Shown here piece by piece: positions 54,585 to 62,880 of a stretch of DNA of 64,000 bases. The position numbers and the translations under genes are program-made. Source of the DNA: Paraburkholderia oxyphila NBRC 105797 (lineage in GTDB: Bacteria; Pseudomonadota; Gammaproteobacteria; Burkholderiales; Burkholderiaceae); the NCBI RefSeq assembly GCF_000685075.1, contig NZ_BAYD01000018.1, forward strand, positions 1 to 64,000, written 5' to 3'. How positions within the stretch are numbered: position 1 is the stretch's first letter; every line of letters starts with the position of its first letter. The notes below the pieces were generated by a model, which saw nothing but the letters and a program-made list of their open reading frames with translations, was not told where the DNA came from and did not search any database.

Positions 54585-56285
54585 GCCTCGCCACGACGCA
54601 ATACCGAGCGAGCGTCGTTTGATATTCGCGGACTTGATGCAACAGCCCACATGCTTGGCCACCTGTGCATCTGGCATCGTGCCGAGCAACGCGATCGCCT
54701 TGTCCGACCACACGTGCTTCGCGCGAGCGATACCCAGCTCCTGCCGCTTCTTGTGGACGGCAGTCTTCGACAGACCGAGACGGGCCGCCGCTTCGATGTC
54801 AGTCATTGTCCCAAGGAGCGCGACTTGCTCGTCGCTCCATTTGTAGGCCGCGCGCGTAGATGGAATCTCAAGCGCGAGCCGTTTTGAGCGCACGAGGTAC
54901 TCAGACAGTCCAAGCCGTAACGCCACCTTTCGATCAGACATTGTGCCAAGCAGGGCGAGATCGGCCTCGCGCCACGTGTTCCGCGGCAAGACGACGGCCG
55001 TGATGCGCAGGCTTCGGCGCTTCATGGCGACGGAATACGCACTCAATCCGATCTGCATGCCCACATCGCTATCGGGTATCGTCCCGAGTAAGGCAAGGTG
55101 TGCTTCCGTCCATTTGTGACATCCCGCATTGCCCTGGGCGCGTGCCGATGGAATACCCAGTTCGAGGCGCTTGAGGTTGGCGGTTTTTGTCGAGACGCCT
55201 ACGCGGCTGGCCACTTGCGCGTCCGAGAGCGTGCCCAATAGCGCGATCTCCTGCGCGCTCCAAACGTGTAATGCGCGTGTCGATGCAATGCCGAGTGCCC
55301 ACCGTTTCTTCTGGACTGTGGTGAGGCCAATACCCAACTGATCCGCTACTTTCGCGTCCGGTGCTTTCCCGAGCATGGTTAGGGCTTTATCGGTCCAAAC
55401 GCTTGGTTTCGCTTGCACTTGAGCGCCAGCATCGTAACGGCGGGTAGGTATGCCTCGAGTCAAAGGGGGAATTGCACGCGAGGGTTCAGCGAGTTGTCCG
55501 AGAAACTGATCGAAACGCGACGCTGGTGATGCACACTGTGCGAACTCGAACCGCCTTTGTCTGCGCCACGCCGGAATGCCGAGATCTTGCCGCTTTTGCC
55601 ACACGACAAAGGACGTGACGCCGATCTGTCGAGCGACGGATGCATCCGACTGTGTACCGAGAAGTGCAATGTGGTCCACTGTCCATTGGAGCTTCAGGCA
55701 CCCCTGCTTGAGTGCGGACGGAATGCCGCGTTTCTTCCTCGCGTTGAACACGGTGAGCAGGCAGACCCCGAGACGCTTCGCGATTTGAGCGTCGGGTAGC
55801 GTCCCAAGCAATGCGACCTGATCATCGGTCCATTCGGCGCGCTGGAGCATGCCATCGCGAAATGAAGGGATGCGCATCTGTCGTCGCTTCGCGGTGACGG
55901 TCGACAGCGGTATGCCGAAGCGCTGCGCAATGTCGCGATCGCGGGATTTCCCGAACATCGCGATGATTTCACTGCTCCATTGCCGGCGCACACTCAGGCG
56001 TTTCGACGGAATCCCGAGCTCGAGCCGCTTTCGGTTGACAGTCGCACTGTTCGAGCCGATGCGCCGCGCGAGCTCCGCATCAGGCATCGTGCCAAGCAGC
56101 GCGAGCTCCGCTTTCGTCCATACTCGGGCGCGTTTTCCACGAGGTTTGACGACTCTGTCGGTCTTGAATCGCCGGATCGTTGCGCCAGCCCTCGGGCTCC
56201 GCGCGCGACGCGGCGCCTTCTCACGGCCAACAGTCGAGGCTGCGTGGTCGATCTGCGAGATCGTGTGTTCGAAACGTTGGTTCAT
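54486..56285 (-). CDS. Protein of ten tandem Myb/HTH-like repeats
   Basis: From ATG 56285 this 599-residue protein is almost entirely repeats of about 45-50 residues, each starting with Trp (W56, 103, 152, 201, 297, 342, 392, 438, 483, 526). Each follows roughly W-T-x4-h-A-L-L-G-T-x2-D-A-x-V-A-x2-L-G-x5-V-x2-K-R-x2-L-G-I-P. That reads as a tri-helical SANT/Myb or homeodomain-like fold, basic in the third helix. A 96-residue gap after repeat 4 may hold a lost copy. The N-terminal 50 residues are basic. It is probably a multivalent nucleic-acid-binding protein; I know no family with ten such copies. Its ATG overlaps the upstream stop (TAATG). The zero-frame tail after codon 569 is low-complexity and may be wrong (see the A6 run). 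Confidence 0.8.
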   Translation of the reverse strand: MNQRFEHTISQIDHAASTVGREKAPRRARSPRAGATIRRFKTDRVVKPRGKRARVWTKAELALLGTMPDAELARRIGSNSATVNRKRLELGIPSKRLSVRRQWSSEIIAMFGKSRDRDIAQRFGIPLSTVTAKRRQMRIPSFRDGMLQRAEWTDDQVALLGTLPDAQIAKRLGVCLLTVFNARKKRGIPSALKQGCLKLQWTVDHIALLGTQSDASVARQIGVTSFVVWQKRQDLGIPAWRRQRRFEFAQCASPASRFDQFLGQLAEPSRAIPPLTRGIPTRRYDAGAQVQAKPSVWTDKALTMLGKAPDAKVADQLGIGLTTVQKKRWALGIASTRALHVWSAQEIALLGTLSDAQVASRVGVSTKTANLKRLELGIPSARAQGNAGCHKWTEAHLALLGTIPDSDVGMQIGLSAYSVAMKRRSLRITAVVLPRNTWREADLALLGTMSDRKVALRLGLSEYLVRSKRLALEIPSTRAAYKWSDEQVALLGTMTDIEAAARLGLSKTAVHKKRQELGIARAKHVWSDKAIALLGTMPDAQVAKHVGCCIKSANIKRRSLGIASWRGKKSGQGIGGDTFESNRGMRGAWQMPRCARSNR

Positions 56286-56941
56286 TAGAAGGCCCACCAA
56301 CGACAACAATGCTTCAATATTGGCCAGATATTCCCGGCCAGCTCCGTCAAGGGGACAAAATGCCAGTTTCCTGTTTCGGGATCCAGGATTGCGTACTGGT
56401 TCAGGACAGGCTTATCTTCCGACAACCATTTAGGGACTGACTTCCACCCGGTGCGCACGCGCTTATAAAAATCGACGGCTGTTGTGTGATCGAATGAACG
56501 AATAGCGTCTTCCCATGCGTATAACCCTGCGAGCTCACGGAAATGATCAAAGATCTTTAACGCTGGCTCGTCGAGCCTCAAGCAGAACTCGCCGTATGTA
56601 CGTCTGCCTGTTGGTAGCGTGAACGGCGTCGGCAAACGTGACGTACCGAGCATTATTCGCCCGTTCGATGCCTGCCAGGCGAGATGGAGACGCGGAAAGA
56701 ATGATTGGCTACGGGGCGCCGTGCCGCCAGTTGTGTCAACCATGCTCACCATTTCACCCATCTCGGTAATGCGAATGGCTTCCAGCATTGCATCAAAGGG
56801 CGATAGATAATAATGAAGGTACTGACGTCCGCTTTTGTCGACGCGAAGATATACATTGTCATTGACCGTGCACGTCAGAACCCACGCCATGCGTTGCGCA
56901 CCGCTTGCGGTAGGCAAGATTCCAGCAGTTTCATTTCTCAT
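56285..56941 (-). CDS. Unknown 218-residue partner of the repeat protein
   Basis: I do not recognise this protein. It is soluble and rich in aromatic residues, with an acidic/aromatic C-terminus 'YAILDPETGNWHFVPLTELAGN'. Its stop TAA shares a base with the ATG of the ten-repeat gene (TAATG), so the two are translationally coupled. It lies 45 bases after the PAAR gene on the same strand, and may belong to the T6SS cassette or be a separate two-gene module. 'DPExxxWHFVP' recurs in the -1 frame at the end of the repeat gene. Confidence 0.7.
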   Translation of the reverse strand: MRNETAGILPTASGAQRMAWVLTCTVNDNVYLRVDKSGRQYLHYYLSPFDAMLEAIRITEMGEMVSMVDTTGGTAPRSQSFFPRLHLAWQASNGRIMLGTSRLPTPFTLPTGRRTYGEFCLRLDEPALKIFDHFRELAGLYAWEDAIRSFDHTTAVDFYKRVRTGWKSVPKWLSEDKPVLNQYAILDPETGNWHFVPLTELAGNIWPILKHCCRWWAF

Positions 56942-56986
56942 TGAATAATCTCAGCTATTACCCGCCACTACCGTACTCAGTACATG

Positions 56987-57241
56987 TCATTTGATGCTGG
57001 AGATCAGTCGGCACCCACATGTGCCGCGATGTCCTTCACGCGCGACCGGTGCGCCATCTTCATCCGTAATGTCGGGATCGCCTTCCTCGATGACGTTCGG
57101 ATCCACCTCGGGGTGCTTCGGACACCGTATGTGATCACCCTTTCGAGCGAGCGGGATGTGGTCGTAGCTCAGGTTCTCTGACGCGGTGATAACCACCCCG
57201 CCATGATCGGTTTTGTCGCCGAGTCGGATGAAGGCGGTCAT
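56987..57241 (-). CDS. PAAR-domain protein (T6SS spike tip)
   Basis: An 84-residue PAAR protein starts 'FIRLGDKTDHGGVVITAS' and has 'LARKGDHIRCPKH' and a terminal 'AREGHRGTCGCRLISS', the conserved His/Cys set that binds zinc at the tip of the spike. It would cap the VgrG trimer encoded in the same cassette. Its ATG overlaps the stop of the putative immunity gene (ATGA). Confidence 0.9.
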   Translation of the reverse strand: MTAFIRLGDKTDHGGVVITASENLSYDHIPLARKGDHIRCPKHPEVDPNVIEEGDPDITDEDGAPVAREGHRGTCGCRLISSIK

Positions 57242-57939
57242 TGCTTCAATGCGCGAATGATTGATGGAAACGGGTCAACAAGATCGACCGTATGGATCCA
57301 GTTGATTGTAATTTTCCCGTAAGAATCTTTGTTCAATCGGGGATCTGAAAAACGTACAAGTGAAAAACCATCTCGTTTCTCCAGAACAATTACAGCATTT
57401 CCCTTGGTCAAAAAACCTCTTCTAGCGAGGAATTTGCCGTTCTGATAGTTGTAGAGAAACGATTTTCTTTTTATAAGTCGAATGCCAATGGCGGGGATCG
57501 TTTCCTCGACAGAATACCTCGATGCCTCCTTACTCCCTAGTTTGAAAGTAAATCCTCCTGTGGAGTTTTCGCATCCAGCTTGACCGCTTGAAGTATGGAG
57601 CACCCATTCATCATTCTCGCGGTATAAATTCCCTGGTATATCGAAAAATCTATTTCGATCATTATATTCAAGGGACCTGTCTCCCGGAATAAAGGTTAAA
57701 AGAGCTGTATCGGTATAACCTCCGATATTTGGTCGAGGTCTTGCTCCTCCATCCTGAGAAAACAGAAAATAGCATGAAAATTTCTCATTTTCGGCGTCAT
57801 AAAGTCCGGATATCGATTCGCCATCACGGTATCCAATCAAACCGGGATCGTCAAATAGAATAGCCTCTCCTGCAAATCCGGATGCAATTTTTCCAAACAT
57901 AATTGCCGCAACAAAAATGCGCTTACTTAAACTGATCAT
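57238..57939 (-). CDS. Putative periplasmic immunity protein of the muramidase effector
   Basis: From ATG 57939 this is 233 residues with a signal peptide ('RIFVAAIMFGKIASGFAGEA') and a beta-rich mature part with SH3-like strands ('KGNAVIVLEKRDGFSLVRFS'). It overlaps the last 17 bases of the muramidase gene and precedes PAAR. A secreted protein directly after a peptidoglycan-cutting T6SS effector is the expected place for immunity, since the toxin acts in the periplasm. The gene is much richer in A+T than its surroundings. The role is inferred from context only. Confidence 0.65.
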   Translation of the reverse strand: MISLSKRIFVAAIMFGKIASGFAGEAILFDDPGLIGYRDGESISGLYDAENEKFSCYFLFSQDGGARPRPNIGGYTDTALLTFIPGDRSLEYNDRNRFFDIPGNLYRENDEWVLHTSSGQAGCENSTGGFTFKLGSKEASRYSVEETIPAIGIRLIKRKSFLYNYQNGKFLARRGFLTKGNAVIVLEKRDGFSLVRFSDPRLNKDSYGKITINWIHTVDLVDPFPSIIRALKQ

Positions 57940-59346
57940 AATATTTCGCCAAATTATTTGCATAATCAGGGTTGTGTTCCCTCCAGCCTTTTCCATTATA
58001 CGCGTCGGCTACGTTCACCCAATTTCGCTCTCTCAGCCCCCGAACTCCTGCGGGCTTCACGTTTTTCATAAATAAAATAAAGATATCTACTTGCCCATCC
58101 GTACCAGATATGAACTTGTTAGCGAATTCAAACACTGTCGCACAGCCACAACTGGCGTAGTATTCCCCTAGAATCTGAAATCCGCCCCACGAACATGCCT
58201 TTATTGAAATCTCAAAATCAAGTGAAGCAGCACGAATAAGTTTCTCATACTGATGCAAACCGCCGGCACCATAATCATCTTTACCCTTGAAGCACAAATC
58301 TGGATAGCCAGGATATGGGTTTGGCGGGGTTTTCTTCTTTTTCCCATTTTTCTTTGATTTATCACTTTTCCCATTTTTTCAACTGCTAAATCAAAAAAAT
58401 GACGCCGCTCATAGAGAATAGGCGGCAGTCCATTTTGCAAAAATGGACGCCCTTGAGACTCTTGTTGAATAATAGCCTTGATTGCGGCGATTTCAACGTT
58501 TAATTCAAGTGCAATCTTTTTGTACTGCTCTTCAGTGAAAATGCTCGGAGATGGGTAGTTTAGCCGGGACCCGAGAACATTAAGCACCGTCGTTAGTGGT
58601 GCGCCTGTATCCACGATTTTGTAATGATGTTCAATTAAAATCTTTGTTTTCTTTTTATGAGTCTTCTCATCTTCCGTTACTTCCTTCTTTTTTGTCGGGA
58701 AGTCTTTTTTTACGCGACCTTGTTCAGTCACCTTCTGTGACCAACCGATGTACGGGCCAAATTCGTTGACCAGGCGCTCGATGGTCATGACCTCGCCGTC
58801 CTTCAAAACGGGTATATCGAGATTCTGCTCAAACGCTTCCTTCGAACTCAGCTTTGTTGTCGCCTCAAGATGGTATTCGGGACTGACAACTGTGAAAGCA
58901 CTGATGTCTTTCTTGGGAGTGACCGTCGTTTTCAACACATATTCTCCACGCCGATTTTTCACCAAAACGTCGATCGGTTGATTCCGCGCTGCATTCTGGA
59001 TCGTTAAGGCGTAACCGTCCTTGTCCGTCGTTATCGGGGCGGTTTCGTTGTCGACCATCTGGGTTGGAGAATCAACTGGTGGAATCACTGCGGTGTTGTC
59101 GGCCGACGTGGTTTCATTGGGAGTCGCCGATCCCGGTACAGGCGCCGGATCGCCGGACACGTCCTCATCACTTGCCCCGATTTTCCACGCTGGTGCCGCT
59201 GATGCCCCTGTGCCTGCCTTTATCTGTACAGATAGACCCTCGATCGGTTTCCGCAAAGTATCTTTGAATACGAAGGTTACCTCCACGTATGGTGACGGCG
59301 GGACTTTCGGGACCGCCGGCTTCTTCGAATGATGTGGATGTCCCAT
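57923..59346 (-). CDS. T6SS N-acetylmuramidase effector (DUF3380), interrupted by a frameshift
   Basis: The first frame (from ATG 59346, AAGGA upstream) gives a beta-sandwich N-terminal region, a Thr/Asp-rich linker, and the start of an N-acetylmuramidase domain with catalytic Glu in 'IIQQESQGRPFLQNG' and 'ILYERRHFFDLAVEK'. After the A6 run at 58375-58380 the family continues in the -1 frame: a Lys-rich segment, 'PYPGYPDLCFKGKDDYGAGG' (in part), 'SWGGFQILGE' and 'WVNVADAYNG', to the stop at 57923. One missing A (or a -1 slip) restores 474 codons. It lies 46 bases after vgrG. Confidence 0.8.
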
Positions 59347-59392
59347 CTGTTATCCTTGTCTTGAACGAATTGGATGATCTGATGACCTCGCT

Positions 59393-62230
59393 TCAGGCCT
59401 GCTCTTCATCGTCGCCGAACTCGTGGTGATCGACCGCATCCTCGACAACTTGCCAATCTCCGGCTCCGATTTCACATTTGACGTTGGTGGCCTCAGCGGT
59501 ACTGACGGTCAGTGTTTGCCCATCCGTTAGCATGCCCTGTTGCTTGAGCGTTCCGTCCGGCAGATAAATTCGATACGGCTGGTTCGCAACGCTTAGCCCG
59601 TCACCGAAGTTTTCCGCGACTGTGCTCACATCAAACTGCTGCGTGAAGAGTTCGGCGGGATCCTGCGCTAGCGGCGTGACGGGCATCACTGGCAGGGGCA
59701 TTTTCATCGATGAGGCTTCTGGTTTGCTCCACTTGGGGGTCTTTTCCAAAATCGGCCCAGGCGAGCCATTGATAATGCCGCTCGCGTTGATCTGGACATA
59801 CGACCCACCTGCTCCAATCCAGACTTCTTTTGCAGCGCTGATGATGACCTTGCCGTCAACACTGCGTACATGAAGGTCCTTGAAAGCGTCCAGGTCCATC
59901 TGGTCGCTTTGCGCCTGGATCACGACCTTGCCTTGGGCCGCGACGAGCTTCACGCCAAGTTGGTAGGCAAACATCGAGATCGCGCCGCGCACTGACGCGA
60001 AGAACGATCGGCCAGCGGAGACGCTTGCGTCACGTCCAGCGGTGACGGCGTGATCGTTCTGACTAGCCATGTGCGTGCTGTCGCTCGCCGAGATGGCGAT
60101 CCCCGCGGCGCTCGCGAGAACGATGTCCGGGCGAGAGAGTTCAGGGAACTTGTTCTCTGCGCCTTGTGCATCGCCCTTGATCGCGTCGTTCTGTGTCTTG
60201 ATGGTCGCCGTCACATCGCTCTGACTGATCTCAGGCGTTTGCGCCTGGTGTTTGGTCGCGAGCTGTGACAGGTCCTCATGCTGCTGGCGCGCCTGCGTGA
60301 GCCGCGCCACGGTCTCACGCATCTCCTTGACCATGCCGCTCGCGGCGGCCTGCACGAAGGTCGAAATGTACATGCCAAGCGAGCGCAGCACGCCTGGCTT
60401 GATGCTTTTAAGCTCGAATCCCTCACCTCTTGCTTCCTGCCGGCCGGCGTTGCCCTCGATGTGTGTGATATAGCCCAGGCTCAGGCTCGACTTCGCATGG
60501 TCGCTCGCGAGCTGCACCTGCTGCTGACCTTGGGTGTCGTCGAACGCGAGATGGTTGGTCGCTGTGCCGCGTCCGAGGCTGCGCGTGACGATGCCCGTGA
60601 GCGCGCGATTCTCGGGCAGCTTCCACGCCGGCATGTTGTTCGCATCCGGCACGAAGCCCGTCACGACGGGCCTGTCCGGGTCGCCATTGACGTAGCCCAC
60701 GAACACCTGCTGTCCGCAGCGGCCGTGCATGACCGTGCCCATCTGGTTGCCCTGCCAGGGCTGCGCGACACGCACCCAGATCGATGTGCCGCCGTCGTAA
60801 TTGCCTTGACGGTCCCAGGCGTACTGAATCAGCACACGGTTGTATTCATCGATCGCGATCTCTGCATCGTTCGGCCCGACGATGATCGCGTACTCCGTGT
60901 CTTCCAGACGCGGGCGCTCCGTCACCTGTGGCATGCGGTACGGCTCATCCTTCGGGTGCAGTTCGAATGTGGCCTCGAACGAGTATTCGAGAAACATATC
61001 GGAAGCGCCCTGTGCGCCCTTGATATCCAGCTCGCACCCGAGCACCAGATATTCGCCATTCACCTCCGCGTGCGGATGATCGGTGAGCTTGAACGTCTTG
61101 CCGGTCTCGATGCCGCGCAACGCACCGCGGCCCTGTGCGCGTATGCGCTGGCCTCGCCTTGACTCGAGCTTGACGCGCGCCAGATGCTGCGCATCCTGTC
61201 GCCAGGTGTCCCCGTCCCGACCGGCGCCGCTGCGCGTATCGGGCTGGGCGTATTCAGCGGGCTCGTAGGACTGGAGACGTCCGTGGTATTCCGCCTGCGG
61301 ATCGTCCTCCTCGCGCGCTTCATACGACTCACGATACGACAGGGTGTTTGGGGCTAGCCTGGGCGATACATAACTGTGGTCATTGACGGTGACCTTCCCG
61401 AGCGCAACCGACGTGCGCCAGGACAGTTGTGTGATTCGCTTCCGGTCGAAGTGCCCGCCCTCTGGGTGATACGGCAACGTGTCGTAGGGCGCGCTCTGCT
61501 TCTGGCACGCGCGGATATGATCGGCGATGACGAGGACATGCTTCTCGTCGTGGTGTTCAAACCAGACCACGTAGCCGAACTCTTCGCACAGGCGCATGCA
61601 GAAGTCCCAATCCGATTCCCACGCCTGACGGATGAAGTCACGCTGGCTTGCCCTGTGGTCGCCAGGATGATCACGGTTCAGACGAAACTCGATATCCTGG
61701 CTATACGGCGAGAGGACTTTCCAGAGTATTTTGGTAATCTCCGTATCCCAGCCGGTAAAGATGCGCGAGTTGCAGCACTGCGTCGCGCGCCACCACCAGG
61801 GACGAATCACGAACTCATAAAGGAGAGTGCCGTCCTCCGCATTCTTGATACAGGCAGACTCCACCATCCCGCTGACTTCGCGCTCCCCCGTCCTGTCGCG
61901 CTTGTTATCCCAATTGCGTTCGTTTTTTGTATAGGCGCTCTGGAAGATGAGCGTCGCGCGACTTCCCCTGATCGATGTCAGATCGACCTCTTCTTCTGCG
62001 TTCCCGAAATATTTCGTTTCGCGAACCGAGTGGACTGCCTCGACACGATATTCGAAAAGCTTGCCGATGCCCTCGGTGCCTTGAATGCGCCGGGGTAGCA
62101 GTACATCCTGAACGAAATCTTGTCTCTGTTTGTGCCACTCCAGGGTGATGGCGCGGTCTGGAAACTCTGGGCCGCAGATGCGCACCGGGCTGAATTCATT
62201 CCTCAGGGTACAGACGTAAGAAGGCCACAT
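59393..62230 (-). CDS. vgrG: VgrG, T6SS spike protein with C-terminal extension
   Basis: I start at ATG 62230, ten bases after AGGAGG; longer frames add a tail unlike VgrG. The 945 residues comprise the gp27-like region ('VQDVLLPRRIQGTEGIG...LFEYRVEAVH', then 'RDFIRQAWESDWDFCMRLCEEFGYVVWFEH', in part), and the gp5-like OB fold ('AIDEYNRVLIQYAWDRQG...SIWVRVAQPWQG'). A DUF2345 needle ('LVAAQGKVVIQAQSDQM') follows. The final 105 residues ('YRIYLPDGTLKQQGMLTDGQ' and an acidic tail) are extra and probably load the muramidase encoded next. Confidence 0.93.
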   Translation of the reverse strand: MWPSYVCTLRNEFSPVRICGPEFPDRAITLEWHKQRQDFVQDVLLPRRIQGTEGIGKLFEYRVEAVHSVRETKYFGNAEEEVDLTSIRGSRATLIFQSAYTKNERNWDNKRDRTGEREVSGMVESACIKNAEDGTLLYEFVIRPWWWRATQCCNSRIFTGWDTEITKILWKVLSPYSQDIEFRLNRDHPGDHRASQRDFIRQAWESDWDFCMRLCEEFGYVVWFEHHDEKHVLVIADHIRACQKQSAPYDTLPYHPEGGHFDRKRITQLSWRTSVALGKVTVNDHSYVSPRLAPNTLSYRESYEAREEDDPQAEYHGRLQSYEPAEYAQPDTRSGAGRDGDTWRQDAQHLARVKLESRRGQRIRAQGRGALRGIETGKTFKLTDHPHAEVNGEYLVLGCELDIKGAQGASDMFLEYSFEATFELHPKDEPYRMPQVTERPRLEDTEYAIIVGPNDAEIAIDEYNRVLIQYAWDRQGNYDGGTSIWVRVAQPWQGNQMGTVMHGRCGQQVFVGYVNGDPDRPVVTGFVPDANNMPAWKLPENRALTGIVTRSLGRGTATNHLAFDDTQGQQQVQLASDHAKSSLSLGYITHIEGNAGRQEARGEGFELKSIKPGVLRSLGMYISTFVQAAASGMVKEMRETVARLTQARQQHEDLSQLATKHQAQTPEISQSDVTATIKTQNDAIKGDAQGAENKFPELSRPDIVLASAAGIAISASDSTHMASQNDHAVTAGRDASVSAGRSFFASVRGAISMFAYQLGVKLVAAQGKVVIQAQSDQMDLDAFKDLHVRSVDGKVIISAAKEVWIGAGGSYVQINASGIINGSPGPILEKTPKWSKPEASSMKMPLPVMPVTPLAQDPAELFTQQFDVSTVAENFGDGLSVANQPYRIYLPDGTLKQQGMLTDGQTLTVSTAEATNVKCEIGAGDWQVVEDAVDHHEFGDDEEQA

Positions 62231-62880
62231 GTTCAGCACGCCTCCTGCAGCGTGGCGCCGCATGCGGAGTTCTCGCCAGGTCGTTCGATTTTCCGTCGTG
62301 TTACTGTGGCCTTCATGTGCGTTACCTGCACGAACAAGGGTGATACGATGAAGAGCGGGGGTGTTGCATGTGGTGTCACGCGAGGCGACTCCACTCCCTG
62401 TTAATGATTTTTCGTGTGTCAATCAGAAAAATCTGAAAACAGATTTGCAATCCTTATCAATCAATCGACCAAACACTTCCCGCGCGGCGCCTGATATCGA
62501 TCAGTCATTGACAGATCGAGTCATGGGGAATGAGGGTGAGCGGGCACAAGACAAACCGCACACCCGTACGGGTGTGCGGGACACAGCTACCAGACCACGA
62601 CGCCTGGGCCATTTATCGCTACCGCGTTAAATGGCATCTTGATTCTAGGACTACAGGTGCAGTGCGTGATTTGACAAGTGTCAACCGCCCACAATACGGG
62701 CTGCAAGATTCTCCATTGCTGTCAGGCACGTCTGAAAATTCGCGCCGCAGGATTTTTGACTGACTGCCATCAGATGCCTGCAAGCGGAACGCCCCGGACA
62801 CCCTCAACGGACCTCGTGAATAGAACGCGCCAAGTGCCTGCACAAGCGGCGTAATGCAAGCCCAGTCCGCCAGACTCCGC
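62231..62880. other. 650-bp intergenic region between LRR kinase and VgrG
   Basis: No gene is seen. The region upstream of vgrG from 62400 to 62480 is AT-rich and probably carries its promoter. A 24-bp palindrome at 62556-62579 could end transcription of the kinase gene. Confidence 0.5.
62556..62579 (-). terminator. Perfect 24-bp palindrome, terminator-like on the minus strand
   Basis: CCGCACACCCGT/ACGGGTGTGCGG is a perfect inverted repeat. Read on the minus strand it is followed by TTTGTCTTGT, so it resembles a rho-independent terminator about 300 bases after the kinase gene stop. An operator upstream of vgrG is the alternative. Confidence 0.5.
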
